The position numbers were made by a program, and so were the translations under genes. 64,000 nucleotides of DNA, taken from NCBI RefSeq assembly GCF_039555335.1, contig NC_092647.1, positions 17,190,493-17,254,492 of the forward strand, given 5' to 3'. Positions 37,874 to 50,149 of the stretch are shown in pieces (position 1 is the stretch's first letter; every line of letters starts with the position of its first letter). Under the pieces are notes generated by a model. It made no database searches and was not told the DNA's origin. It saw only the letters and a program-made list of their open reading frames with translations. The DNA is from Amphiura filiformis (taxonomy: Eukaryota; Echinodermata; Ophiuroidea; Amphilepidida; Amphiuridae).

Positions 37874-39038
37874 TTCTTCTTCTTTCTGTCAACCTTTACA
37901 TTTGCTCTAGCACTCACATGCTTACATCGATTTTGACCTAACTTGGTCACAATGATCATTGACCGTGCCCCTACATGTCACATGAAACTCGTGGGGTCAA
38001 AGGTCACGCAGAGGTCATACGGGTCAAAAACGTGATTTCAACTAAAAATGCATCTTCTCCCACAGCTTACGTAGGACAGCAGCCCCACTTGCACACATGC
38101 ATTGATATTACCCAGTGTCTATGTGGTGTACACAGATTTGGGGTCAAAGGTCATTAAGGGGTCACTTCCGGTATAAAACGAAATACATTCAAAAATTGTT
38201 ATTAGCTAAACAAAACATAGGCCAGTAACGGTATGCTCACATATGAGTTGCAGTAACCCAGTGTATATGTGATATTTTGTATATGGGGTCAAAGGTCATT
38301 AATAAGGGGTCACTTCCGGTATAAAACGAAATACCTTTAAAATGCATCTTCTCCCACAAATTACGTAGGACAGTGACACCACTTGCACACATGCATTGTT
38401 ATCACCCAGTGTCTATGGGGTGTACACAGATTTGGGGTCAAAGGTCATTAAGGGGTCATTTCCGGTATAAATCGAAATATATTCAAAAAAATTTATTAGC
38501 TAAGAAAAACATAGGAGAGTGATGGTATGTTCACACATGAATTGTATTTACCCAATGTATATATGGTATTTTTTATTTGGGGTCAAAGGTCATAAGGGGT
38601 CATTTCCGTTATAAAATGAAATACCTTTAAAATGCATCTTCTCCCACAAATTACGTAGGACAGTGATGCCACTTGCACACATGCATTGTTATTACCCAGT
38701 GTCTATGGGGTGTACACAGATTTTGGGTCAAAGGTCATTAAGGGGTCACTTCCAGTAAAAAATGAAATACCTTCAAACAATTTTATTAGCTAAGGAAAAC
38801 ATAGCACAGTAGCGGTATGTTCACACATAAATTGTGGTTAGCCAGTGTATATGGGATATTTTTTTTCATTTGGGGTCAAAGGTCATAAAGGGGTCACTTC
38901 CGGTCTGAGACGAAAAACCTTCAAAATGCCCCTTCTGCGACAAATAACATGTCAAAGTGATGCCACATGCACACAGGCATTGACATTGGGGGTCACAGCA
39001 CGGCTGTGTTCGTGGTCTTAGACCACAGCTAAGTCTAG
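37874..39038 (+). mobile_element. Helitron-like unit D, lacking the 5' hairpin
   Basis: Begins directly after unit C with TTCTTCTTTCTGTCAACC, the sequence that follows the hairpin in unit C. It therefore has lost or never copied the hairpin. The first ~130 bp are almost identical to unit C (CACTCACATGCTTACATCGA, TTGACCGTGCCCCTACATG). It has the same alternating repeats and ends with CACGGCTGTGT, GTGGTC-TTA-GACCAC and AGCTAAGTCTAG at 39027-39038. Probably formed by tandem amplification of a C-like unit. Confidence 0.78.
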
Positions 39039-40867
39039 TTATTGTTTATTTCTCATGGTCATCAGCTGCATGCATTCTAGTAGACTAGTCAGTGAATTAC
39101 ATGGCTTGGAGTGCATGAATGTAGTTGAATATAACTCAGGACGAAGTATAGTATACTGACATATGAGCCAAGTTTTGGTCTAACCCAACTTCACGCATGC
39201 CAATCTGGCAACACATAGCAGTATGAGCCCAAATTAAAGATGTTATTACACATAAATTCCGCCAACATTGGGTGTAATAAATAAAGTTATCAAAAGATAA
39301 GAGACCCACATAGCACCCGAATGGTCTATTTTTTAAGTGCAAATTCCATATTATAGCCACTGCCGTGGCAAAAACCATTACTCATCTGGATAGAGAGAAC
39401 TGGATGTTGCCAGTATGTCTGGCGCCATTATGTCAGGTATGTCCACTATGTATGTCGCTCAAAATTTGGTGTGTTTTGCCGAATAAAAACCACTGTAAAA
39501 TGAATGGCGCTCGATAACTTTTGTCTAAACTTTGTCATAACATAAGTTACATGATTCCCCAATCTTCAGATATGTTGCAGTAGTCATTTTGTGAAAGTTC
39601 ATGAATACCGACATCTTGTTTTCCTATTCATTTGTACAGAGTGAATGCTTATCTAGGTACCTTTTGCTGATACGATGTTTTGTAAATAAGGAATACAGGA
39701 CTGTCAAAGGTTGTAATTAAAAGTCCAGGAAGAACTGAAGAGGTCAATATCTAGTTTTATCTACATGGATATGCAAAATCAGTTTAGTCGTTTTAGAGAC
39801 CAATCATATCAGCCCTAATTGTTCACATAAGAGAAAAACCAAGATATATTAAGGCGAGTGGGATGGCAGGAGACACATTTTTCCGGTTTTAGTCATTTAA
39901 CTAAAAAATGCAGTGAACGTATTAATATACATTCATTGATCTTATAAATAAAAGGCAGTAATCGCATTTGTATTTCAATAGAATTGGTCTTGAGTTAAAG
40001 CCATAATATTTCAAAACGAAAGTTTTGGGCGTTTTCCCCTGCCCTAGAAAAAACGTGCACATGGGGCAGAAATTACACCCCTTATATCAAGCCTTGGGAC
40101 GTCTTTTATATAATCATACCATTCATCTACAGTGTCAGCTTTATCTGTCTCAATATTTAAATGCAAACTCCGCTATGCCATCCTGTCATCCGACCCGCTT
40201 TAACATAACATTAGAATGTCTCTATATCTCTATGTCTTTATCATATCGCTCATATACTCCAAAAGCAGACTGAAACGCGAGTGTGTTACAGATACGTTAT
40301 GCAGATATCATATATGTACATTTCAAAACGCAAGGTAACTCGAATTATGGCTGGAAACGCGACCCCTTATTTTGTACATAAAGTATATGGAAAGCTATGG
40401 GGGGATAAATCCCCCAATATCCCCCCTCCAATGTTGACGACTGTATGTGGGTTTTTTTGCGCTACGCGCGAATTTATTCCACTTTTGCTCAATATTTCAT
40501 CAGTTTAGCTTCAAAATGACAAAATTTTTCGCGCGCATTAGTACCATAAACCTATTCTGTCGCCAAAAGGTGCCGGATTCACTATATTTCAAGAATTTTT
40601 TTCAACACCACCGAGCCGCGAAGCTCAGACCATGTCACTTTATTATTCATAGGGATACAAACTACTGGGAACCAACCTCTCACAGAATCCAGAGAATTTT
40701 ATCCCCCAAACCCGAATGTCATAGGTTTCTGTACTTAAATTGGAGAAAGTCCATCTAACCAGGTTGAAAGATAATCAGGTAATAGTTGATAGGCATTTGA
40801 TATGTTTGGAAGATTTTTTACATCACTTGTGACAGTTGATACTATCACTCTGACGCTTTATCCGCAA
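39039..40867. other. Non-coding, nothing firm
   Basis: No exon accepted. A minus-strand frame at 39136-39378 and plus-strand frames at 40025-40758 lack recognisable motifs. The 40390-40600 stretch (CCCCTCCAATGTTGACG, TGTATGTGGGTTT) resembles 1470-1560 (CCATGTTGACACCTGTATGTGGGTTTC), so it is a dispersed repeat. Confidence 0.45.
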
Positions 40868-41800
40868 TAAGGTTAGTCATGCCATCGATCAAGCGAAGAA
40901 ATTTTACTACAGAGATCGCATTCAGAACCTCAATTCAAGTGATCCATCAGGCTGGCATAAGGGAATCCAACAAATAAACAACAAATGTCAGGAAAGGCCA
41001 ATTATCTCAGTCCCTGGTGTCCAACGAAATGACGAAAAAGCAATAGCAAGGGCTATAAATGATAATTTTGCCTCAGTCTCACAAAGTAGACCTCCAATCA
41101 ACCCACAGGCGCTGCCTGCCTTCCTACCTGCAAGACTGCCACCTCAGAGCCAGGTATGGGATATGTATAATGCTCTAAAAAACTGAATGTTAAAAAAGCA
41201 GCAGGACCTGACGGTCTTCCTGGGAGGTTGATTAGAAAGTTTGCCTGTGAGTTTAGCATCCCAGTAAGAGATATATTCAACTCATCTTTAAAAGATGGGA
41301 TGATCCCCCAAGTTTGGAAAGGTGCCACAATTGCCACAATTCCAAAGGAAACCCCTGCTACAATCTCAAAAATAAGGCCAATAGCATTGACATCCCTTTT
41401 GGCAAAAGTATGTAAGGGGTTTGATGCAAGTTGGGTGCTTGATGATATTTCTAGTGCAATATGGCAGTAACAAAGGGTCGTCTACTTCTCATTGGCAAAT
41501 TGAAATTCTTGGTGTTTTTTCAAAGGTACTGACAAAGGAGGAACTGTAGGAACCCTAGTTGTAACGGACTTCTCCAAGGCATTTGATTGCATCGACCATA
41601 CTTTAGCTATCCAGTGACTCTACGAGCTTGGTGTCAGAAGCGAGTTACTGCCGTGGATTATAAACTTCCTCACAGCTCGTCGTCAAGGGTGCAGTTCCAC
41701 TCTGCCCTGTTAGACTGGGAAACTCTCTTATGTGGTGTCCATCACATTTCTTGGTGTAATCAACAATGCTTCTGAGGAGTCTCTGACTAAAAAAGTTAGT
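40868..41800 (+). pseudogene. Jockey-superfamily retrotransposon reverse transcriptase fragment
   Basis: Frames on the plus strand give HAIDQAKKFYYRDRIQNLNS (40878 on), then AINDNFASVSQSRPP, then LNVKKAAGPDGLPGRLIRKF (the KAAGPDGLP motif before the polymerase core) and GMIPQVWKGATIATIPKE. After frameshifts and lost sequence at ~41440-41530 comes VTDFSKAFDCIDHTLAIQ (the D-F-S-K-A-F-D block with one catalytic Asp) and LYELGVRSELLPWIINFL. The CGVPQG motif is damaged by a small deletion near 41740, and the YADD region is absent. Inactive. Confidence 0.85.
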
Positions 41801-41879
41801 GTGTAATTATGTACATTTTGGAAGATTTCCTCTCGTGTATCAAGTGGATCAAAAACAAATTGAATCATATATAATTTTG

Positions 41880-42060
41880 GATAGTTGGGAATTCCCTGTT
41901 CTTTACCATGTTTATTGTATTGCACCATTAGGAAAATCTCTGAAAAGGTGAAATGGATATGACATCATATTGGAATTCCCCCAGGAAGTTGTGTAATGTG
42001 AAAAAGGTTAATGTTTACAATTATTCTTGGGAATTTCAGATTACATCATATGTTTTGAAA
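41880..42060. repeat. Dispersed repeat, inverted partner at 31029-31170
   Basis: TGGATATGACATCATATTGG and the following GGAATTCCCCCAGGAAGTTG match the 31-kb copy in reverse. No coding role. Confidence 0.6.
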
Positions 42061-42166
42061 GTAAGAATTGACTATTAATATAATGTGATTGTTTTCAGTG
42101 TTTGGTATATAAGAAGATGTAAACACAATTCTTCACAGTTATCAGTGTTGTTGTAGGCTAATCAAT

Positions 42167-42403
42167 GTGCTAACAGTCCATTTCCCTTCAAAGAAAGGAA
42201 ATTGCGAACCAGATATATTTCATATAGTCAATGTACTACTATCCAGTAATATCGGAGTAGATCTAGAATACGCCAAAGTGCGTACCTCTTCCAAGAAAGG
42301 AATATACTCTTCTGTCGATTTGCCGAGGTCTGGTTTAAGAAACAACACATCTGCCAATATTAGTGGAAACAGAGCGGATAAGGAGGCAGGCCTGTTTTCC
42401 TGA
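42167..42403 (+). CDS. Hypothetical 78-residue ORF
   Basis: Open from ATG at 42167 to TGA. It starts MLTVHFPSKKGNCEPDIFHI and later has NISGNRADKEAGLFS, where NxxADxxA is reminiscent of RNase H ends of retroelements but too short to call. No domain recognised; may be chance. Confidence 0.2.
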   Translation: MLTVHFPSKKGNCEPDIFHIVNVLLSSNIGVDLEYAKVRTSSKKGIYSSVDLPRSGLRNNTSANISGNRADKEAGLFS

Positions 42404-44865
42404 AGAAATTGTTGAAAGCTGAAAATAGCACAATTTTGGAGATAGTCAACTGTGCGAGGATTTTATGCAAAGGATATAGAAGTCTTCAGTGGACGTCACT
42501 GAGTGAGCAATGATTTTCGCAGGACAAGTGAATCAGATATACATCAAGAACATTGAGAAATAGAACTTTACAGTCAACAACAAGAAGAAGGCTGCTGGAT
42601 AAGTAAAACTACTCAAGAGTGTATTTGATTGATTCTATCTGATTGTATGTATGTATATTCACTCACGAAATAATTGTTGACTTTGATATTGTTGACTTAA
42701 TCAAACAATATGTTTATCGTGCATTCTGAAGTGAATTTGGGAAAAAAGTGTTTTGGTCTTGAGTCGTTGTTACTATGGAAGTCGACGGCAGCCCGGCTTG
42801 CAGGCTTTATTTTTCAAGCTAAAAAAAACTTTACGTAACCTTTGGGGTTTTTTTCATTCACAAAATCTTGCGTAGTCTTAAATACACTAAAAAACCCAAC
42901 AGATAGCGCTATCAACCGATCAAACTAAATCCTTAAAAGTACATTGCAAAAACTGTTTTGTTTTTTAAAGTTCATTCTTGCTATAACCCAGTGCTATTAC
43001 TATGTGAACATGTTTCTAAACTAGACTTCATGTCATATTCCTGAAAGGCAATGCTCTATTGCTAAACATTATCCATAATTTGACCATCAATATTTTAAAC
43101 AGGCCCAATTTATTTTTAACTGGTTACCTGAAGCACCTCTTTTTCTGATATTGTTTGTGGTGCCACACTAACAGTCAAATAACAAAGATGTATAAAAGTT
43201 GCATTTCATTTATAATCTTTGCCCCCCCCCCCTGCACATGTCATACTTTTTGCATCCCAATTTGCAAAACTTAAATGGTATAATATATGTAACTTGCGAG
43301 TGCAGCAGGCAGGAGAATTTGCATATTCAAGCGTTTCCGTATTATTTTCCTAAACCTTTTTAGAGAGTTTATTTAAAAGGCGCCAAATGAATGTGTGCCA
43401 AATATCGCTTCCTCCCCCCCGGCTTGCCATCAAATCCTTCCCCTCCCTTTTAGCTGGCCAACAATCCCCCCCATTTTAGCCTCCACACAGGACTCGGAAT
43501 TATTTCACAGCCCCTTAAAATCTTAAAATAAAGAATAATGACTCTTATTAAAGGCTAATTTTTATTGGCTAAGAGTCATGCTCTGTGAGCACAATGGTCT
43601 CTAGTTATATATTGTTTTTTTCCGCCATATGTTTGCTTGTACTTCAATTTGGCAATGTCACCTTTGGTCTAATTGAATGAGATCGTGTCACACTCTGTGA
43701 TGATCAAAGTGAGGATTTCTTTATCTCTTTGCAAATGTTCGATTTCTAATTAAATTTGATATTTTTTGTGATTAAAGATGAGGAACATTTTCTTAATTTT
43801 GAACATTTTTTTATACTTTATATTATTTTGTGATGAAAAAAGTAAGGAATTTTTCATTGCTTTACATTTTGGATAGCTTATGTTTATATCATGTTGTGAT
43901 AAACTTTTCATTAATTTGATGAATATGATGGCTGGTGAGTTTTGTCAAATGGAAGTCCAGCTTCACTAAACGTAAGATGTGCAATCTTAGCTCTGTTACT
44001 GCATGAGCAATGAAAATATTCTAGGGTCTTACTCTCTTCACACCAGGCTTGAACTAAAATCTCTTCCGCACGGTCCATAATCTTATTAACATATTATTAA
44101 TGACAAATATAGCAGGATCCATTTTCATCTTTAAGTAAGTTTGAAGTTTCCATTTGCTTCATAGTTGCCGTATCCATACAAATTTGTCCTCTTCCAATTT
44201 AGACTAAGGAAGGAAAAAAATCATCTTGCCAATCTATCATTCTTTTTCTTTTTTACATCCATTCTACAGTTACCAATCAAAGGCAAATGCTATGAAGTAT
44301 CAGCAAGGCGAACACTTCAGAACAAACCCCTCCCATCTATTTCGTGCCATATAGCACGAAATGGCTAAATATGCATGTAAAAAAAATACACAAGGTCTTA
44401 TCTTTTGAACAATTTTGATTATTTATCACTTCTTTATCAACAAAAAACCCTTTTTCCTAATATAACTACCATTTACACATCATAAAATGGGTTAAAATGT
44501 TGGAAACTTGCATATTTTAACCATTTTTAGGTCAAATTTTGCCCTAATAATAGCCCGAAAATGTTTATAAACGTTTTAAATATAGTCCAAATTAACTCGA
44601 GATTTGAGCTCAATAATTATTCATGAGATAATTTGCATAAAATTTACATAATTAATTATTAAACTTGTTTTTCTAAAAGCTTAAAGTCCAAGCTTGCCAA
44701 TGATATGCCACTTACTGGTTTTTAACCAACCGATAACACAGCAACGCTCCACATCATCACTTTTGTTGGGGTAATAGAATAGGTTTTCTAAGTCTCATCA
44801 GTCAAAATTAGCTAAATTAGTAAATAATTAATTAAAAGTTACAAAGTAAAATTTTGTGTTTTCCA
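42404..44865. other. AT-rich non-coding stretch
   Basis: Contains C-runs (43223-43234, 43415-43422). No exon or element with paired ends was recognised. Confidence 0.4.
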
Positions 44866-45312
44866 TAGTGGCGTATCGACCATACGCCACTTTCGGCAAA
44901 AATGGAAAACATTGCATGTTATAGTGGCGTACACCTCGCTACATGTCATAGTGACGTGTCGGACTTATACGCCACTATGGAATGAAGCCGACGAAAAGTA
45001 ACGCCTTAGGGATTATACGGCGATCGAGGTGGCGTAAGGTTATGGGTTAGGGTATTGCGTTTTGCGTGTTTTCCACAGTGACGTATAGTTTTGTACTTAT
45101 TGTTTTCAGTTTGCCAGCAATATTATATATTTATTTCTTTTGAAAAATATATGAAAATAAAATCTATTTAGTTTACTACAGAAATTTCAGAAAAAATGAA
45201 TGTCTGATTTACACAACTCGATTTTAAATTAGCATTTCTTCAAATCCGATTTTCACGAAAAGTTGTTTATTCGCGATGCTTCAATATACGCCACTATGGA
45301 ATACAGCCGACG
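44860..45312. mobile_element. CGTCG-terminus element(s) with TTCCATAGTGGCGTAT motif
   Basis: The motif TTCCATAGTGGCGTAT or its complement occurs about six times: ~44865, ~44883 (partial), ~44925, ~44953, ~45070 and ~45286. Two right-type ends are present: ACGCCACTATGGAATGAAGC-CGACG ending at ~44990, and ACGCCACTATGGAATACAGC-CGACG ending at 45312. A matching CGTCGGC left end was not found, so the boundaries on that side are open. The design matches the 13942-14519 and 20496-21757 elements with a different internal word. Confidence 0.6.
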
Positions 45313-46559
45313 AACTGGTGAGATTAGAGAAGGCCACAGAGTTATTTTAAGAAGATGTCCCCATAGGCCGACCCCACCATGTGTAAGAGATTGCACGCAG
45401 CAAACTGACCAAGAAAAGTGAGGATGGGTATTCATGGCATGCCATTTATACATTAATGATGTTCATTTTTTTTTTTTTTAATTTGACAGTCTTATCCATA
45501 TTTACTGGAAACTGACGGGTACCAATGCAGTCTGTATATCCTACTTAGTTCAGTCAGCTTGAGGATGCATATGCAACACGTCAGACACGTGAAGATCGAT
45601 CAACCTTAGTATTCCATCAACAATTTTTTTCCGTCAGCACTGCGACCCTTAACCGAGTCCTTCAATGTTTTCAGTTATTCTCAAGTTTAATAACATAGTA
45701 CATGTATTATGCGACATACACCATTGTACACCTTGCACAAATTAGTCCTATTTTGCAAACGTTTTAGCTACGAAAGACGGTCATAACTCTGTCATTGACA
45801 ACCAAATATTGCCGCAGGCGAAGTTCACTTTCTGGAAAGCCTGACTGAAGAAGGTCATCTGATAAAACTGACTCCCCGTAGTCATACGATACCCATTGGC
45901 TGTATAACAAACTGGTAAATAATATTCATTTCAAGGAAATGGAAAAAATATTTGGGACCTAAAGTTTTCAAGACAAAATGCTGACAACTTTTAACGAGAC
46001 CAACAATAGCATTGTTTTTTCACTTCCTGAGTATCTTTCCTGTAGCATAATAGCTTTTCCTTCTTCGCATCATGCACTATTCCAGGGGGTATAACGTAGT
46101 ACACCAACCTCACAGATCGTGTGCAACTGATGGTCTTTGCAGTAATTTTGTCTTAATATGGGCATATTGATTCCTTTAACTCAACCTTTTTTAACTCAAC
46201 CTTTTCAAATCTCTCTGCATGGATTAATTTCATTTTGTAATGACTGATGGCAACCACTGTCATAAAGTTGCCAAATTTGCCAATCATATACTGCATCGCC
46301 GTAAATCACTTTTATTACCTAATACTCCACAATTTTATTTTATACTGTATTCTTGTAACTTTATGATGGATTGATTGAAAGTGTTGAAGTTGATTTCATT
46401 GGCATACTTTAAGACGTTTCTCGTCACCATTTTTGATTTTAAACGTTCAATGTATTTTGTTCATCTATATCAACCAGAGAACTAAGTATAATAATTCCAT
46501 GTATTTGGTCTTTCAGCAAAAAGGGAATCGAGCTTGTCACCGGCCCCAAGCTCTCTACC
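45313..46559. other. Non-coding, nothing recognised
   Basis: No exon accepted. AACTCAACCTTTTTTAACTC is a small local duplication near 46178-46203. 46365-46410 repeats a word from 33310. Confidence 0.4.
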
Positions 46560-47000
46560 GTGTCTCGCCCTTCTTGGAACATGGAGGGTGTGGTGATGTT
46601 TGTCAGAGTTTTCAGACCGAACCAGATCAACAGTTGCTCCCTTCTCTAAAGCAGGGAAGTGGTGCCTAAAGACTCAAGAGCTTTTCGGTATGACCTGTAG
46701 TTATTGACTCTAATGATATACAGCTAGCACACTTATGAACCAGTTCTAACTGGGCAGATTGGAGTTTGATGATGCAGGTATGGCAAAGTGGGCTGGCATA
46801 TTCCATAATAGGACGTATTTACAACAGATACACAGGCAACAATCCATAGGAGGTAAAACGTTGGAGCACATGAAGCATTTGCATGCGTCTGGTAGCCGAT
46901 AGGTATTAATTGAGCAACTTGAACATCCCGATTCAGAATGTTCTGCGAGGGAACACCCACAACTGTCATACTCTCAGTAGTTTGCAATTGAGTGTCATAA
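46560..47000 (-). pseudogene. C-terminal reverse transcriptase fragment
   Basis: The minus strand reads RMQMLHVLQRFTSYGLLPVY at ~46890-46830, then a stop, then IRPIMEYASPLCHTCIIKLQ and SAQLELVHKCASCISLES. This is the thumb-side block of Jockey-superfamily polymerases (LRRFxxYGLP; YVRPILEYAxPVWH; QxxQLExVQxRA). It is followed by a decayed tail. Several stops and shifts; inactive. It could be the same element type as 40868-41800 in opposite orientation. Confidence 0.78.
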
Positions 47001-47635
47001 TGGCAAGGATGGGTAATTGTTTAAGATCCAAAGGGGGTGTTTGATTGGGGTAAATGCTTGCACCATTATCGAATTAACTAAAAGTGTGTGTGCTGGGTGT
47101 TCAAAACAGAAGCCAACCATTTCCATTAAAAAATCCCTAACACACATCTAAAATGTGTGTTAGGGATTTTTTTACCTCTTTTACCCTTTTACTATCCTTT
47201 CCGAAACGTGGGATGATATTTGATATTGTACCCCCATCTAAAAACGTGGGGACATGTTCCCACTGTCCCCTATTGAGATTGACGACCCTGTACCTCCTAG
47301 TGCTCGAATTGTTAGTTTTGATCTGTTATCCATGCTCTGTTTTCCAGGATTTCTTCTCAGCGAAGCCAATTCCATCATATGCACTGGATAAGGAAGTTGT
47401 TGTGCAGCAACACCCTGCGGACCAAGCTGAATGCAACATATTGCAACATTAAAGAAACCCTGAAAATATTGAAATGAATTCAAACTTACATCGTTATTCT
47501 TGGCATTAACATCTGTGACGATAATTACATATGTGTAAGATAGATAACTACAATAAAATACAGGTAAATTTCACAACATTAAAAAGTACACGTAGACCTC
47601 ATAAACAAGATAAAGTGATATTCAGGGAATAAAAC
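47001..47635. other. Non-coding; local inverted repeat
   Basis: AAAAAATCCCTAACACACAT, then CTAAAATGTGTGTTAGGGAT and TTTTTT (~47128-47172): a hairpin with a ~17-bp stem. Nothing else recognised. Confidence 0.5.
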
Positions 47636-48280
47636 TAGGGTACCTGCAGGGAATATGGGACCATTAAGGACGTTTAGCTTATTTGCATAAAAACAAAGAT
47701 ATGCCCACAAGAGATTGTTATGATGAACAACCTGTCCTTTAAGATTAATAAAACAGGCAATGTTACCTTGTTTTTATGTTTGTTTGGACGCTATGACGTC
47801 AAAATGACGTCATCGTCAAGTGTCCCTTATTACCTGCATGTGCAGGTAATATGGGACACTGTGTTATCTCTATGGTGAAAATCAAAAAGTTCAGAAAATC
47901 ACTCTTTTGTTCTAAAAACATTTTTGTTACATGATTTTGAATGTTAAATGCAAATTTCTACAAGAAAATTCAATTTTCTAAATAGTTTTGCCCCCTCAGT
48001 ACCAGAGTTTTTGGATACACAATCATAAAATGTGACATCATTGATTTTATATCAGGCCAAAAAAACGACATAATTTTTTGGGCAATTTCACTCTTTTTGG
48101 CATTGATTTCCACGAGTTTGATACACAGACTCCAAAACTGCATTTCTAGAAGCACAATTGATGTCTCTAAACACTTAACAAATCAACTTAAAGTGTTTAC
48201 CTTCTCTAAGCTACTTTTTGTTAAAATGAAAACAGGTGTCCCATATTACCTGCTGTCCCATATTACCTGCAGCTACCCTA
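47636..48280. mobile_element. TIR element with repeated GGTAATATGGGAC motif
   Basis: 645 bp. The left end TAGGGTACCTGCAGGGAATA continues TGGGAC; the right end reverse-complemented is TAGGGTAGCTGCAGGTAATA then TGGGAC (~26-bp inverted repeat). The motif CCCATATTACCTGC or its complement recurs at 47822-47857 as an inverted pair around ATGT, and twice in tandem at 48240-48270. If TA is the target, both ends fit a TA duplication. No transposase. Confidence 0.75.
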
Positions 48281-48484
48281 TTTCTAATTCTATTGAATGA
48301 TTTCTATTCATGAATTAATTTCATCTAACATTTTTGCATTTTTGGAACAAGCATGATGTGCTACTAAAACGGACACATGGCTAACGTGAAAGCAATACCG
48401 CTAAAGCAAGATCGAACATCAAAAGGAAAATATACTTATCCTTTATTAACCATATTTAAACAGGGTAACCTACCTACTCCTTAA

Positions 48485-48796
48485 AGGGGGATTTTGTGAT
48501 CCTAGCATCCACTTTTTATGACATTTTTCAATAGATATCCAAGAAAAAAGCAGCTTCCCAAAATTTCAGTTGATTCCGATTTTGTGTTTGCGAGTTCTGC
48601 ATGATTATGTGTATTACACTGCTCCATAGGCCATTGTTGTAATTTAGTTCTGGTATACCAGAACGAAATTAAAATTTGGCGATATTTTTGCTAAACGAAT
48701 TAATCTGCAAGAAATTTTTGGTGTATAAACATTATGTAGCCAGAGGTATCCAGTGAGAAAAATGGGGGATGAGGCTGTGGATCAAGAAATGCCCTT
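48485..48796. mobile_element. TTAA-flanked palindromic MITE, copy 2
   Basis: 312 bp between TTAA at 48481-48484 and TTAA at 48797-48800. Same family as 28428-28747 in reverse orientation: AGGGGGATTTTGTGATCC at the left and the complement of AAGGGCATTTCTTGATCC at the right. The central palindrome (48641-48670) has one mismatch. It abuts the element starting at 48801, sharing the TTAA. Confidence 0.8.
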
Positions 48797-50149
48797 TTAA
48801 GGGAGTGTTCAGAAATACTTTGGTGGGGGCTGGTAAAAAGGGAGGGGGCCAAAAAAGTTTTGGACCTTAAAAGAGGGGGGACCAAAAAGTTTTAGGTGGT
48901 AGGAAAGGGGGGGGCCAAAAAAGTTTTCCTCTTCAAAACCCAAAATTTTCGCGCGCTGCGCGGGCATTGAGACCATCTATTATATCACTTTTAACATGGG
49001 CAAGTTTGGGTTTTCAGTGCTTTTGTTTGAAAAAAATGATGGCACTTAGTGTATATCTAATATCTTGGGGGCCAAAACTGATACCTGTGTACATTTGCGT
49101 GACCAAATTAATCCCATATTTGACCATTTTAGCTTTTTGCATAAATTAGTTCAAATTTTAACAATATTTGACCATTCATTCAAGCTTCAATATGGCCAAA
49201 TTTTTGTAGGCCTACTATCATAATAGCCACGGATCCAAATTATGTTGATGTGCCTATGAACCTCCAAATAAATCCTCTATTTCATTTATCCCTGTAAAAT
49301 CAGATAAACACCCTGATTTGGGACAAATCTAAATTAAGTATAAAATGAAAATTTCCTTGTCCGGGTTCCTTGTGCTTGTATGCGCAATTGTCCACTGGGA
49401 ATATTTGAAACATTTGCCTCTCTCAATGACATGTGACCCAGAAACCACACCACTGGAAACATTACTATTAAGACTATTAAGTATGTTTGTTAATATACGA
49501 TAATGGGGGGGGGTCAAAAAGTTTTGTCTGTCAAAAGAGGGGGGTCAAAAAGTTTAGCGGTCCATCGAGGGGGGGGGGGGTCCAAAAAGTTTTCGAGCGA
49601 AAATGTGAGGAAGACCAGCCCCCCTACCAAAGTATTAATTGTAAGTTCAGGTAATTTTTCAGCATGGTTGGCAAAGGTCAAAAAATAGATTTTGCTTATA
49701 CCTTTGGAGGTTGAAGTACTTTGGTAGTGTGTTACAGTGACGGGCATTGTTCGTCCATTTTGCTTGTTGCCATGGTAACAGCCAATTCTTAGTTTTATGC
49801 AGTTTTAGTCAATTTCAGGGTAAAAAGTGAAATTTAACCTATTTTGGCTGGCTAATTGCAGCAATACATGACACATTTTTACAAAACCAAATATTACATG
49901 ATAAAGACCTACCTCCATACTTTACCGAGAAAGTTTGAAATCTTTTGAAAATATCATCTTTATGTGTTTTTGGGAACTGGCAACACTGCAAGTTTTCACA
50001 TAGTGAAAAATGTGATATTTTACCCCATCTTTGCATCGAAAAAAATCTATATGCCGGAGCACTCTGGATATTAATATTATAGCAGGTGGTGAAGGTGACC
50101 TGGCCCACTCATATCTGATGAAAACAGCTTGGGCACTTGTATACATTGT

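Noticed and set aside
36317..39038. CRISPR-like array of regularly spaced repeats
   Set aside because: The repeats are contiguous ~150-bp units without unique spacers, in a eukaryotic context with Helitron-like ends. It is a tandem-repeat transposon core.
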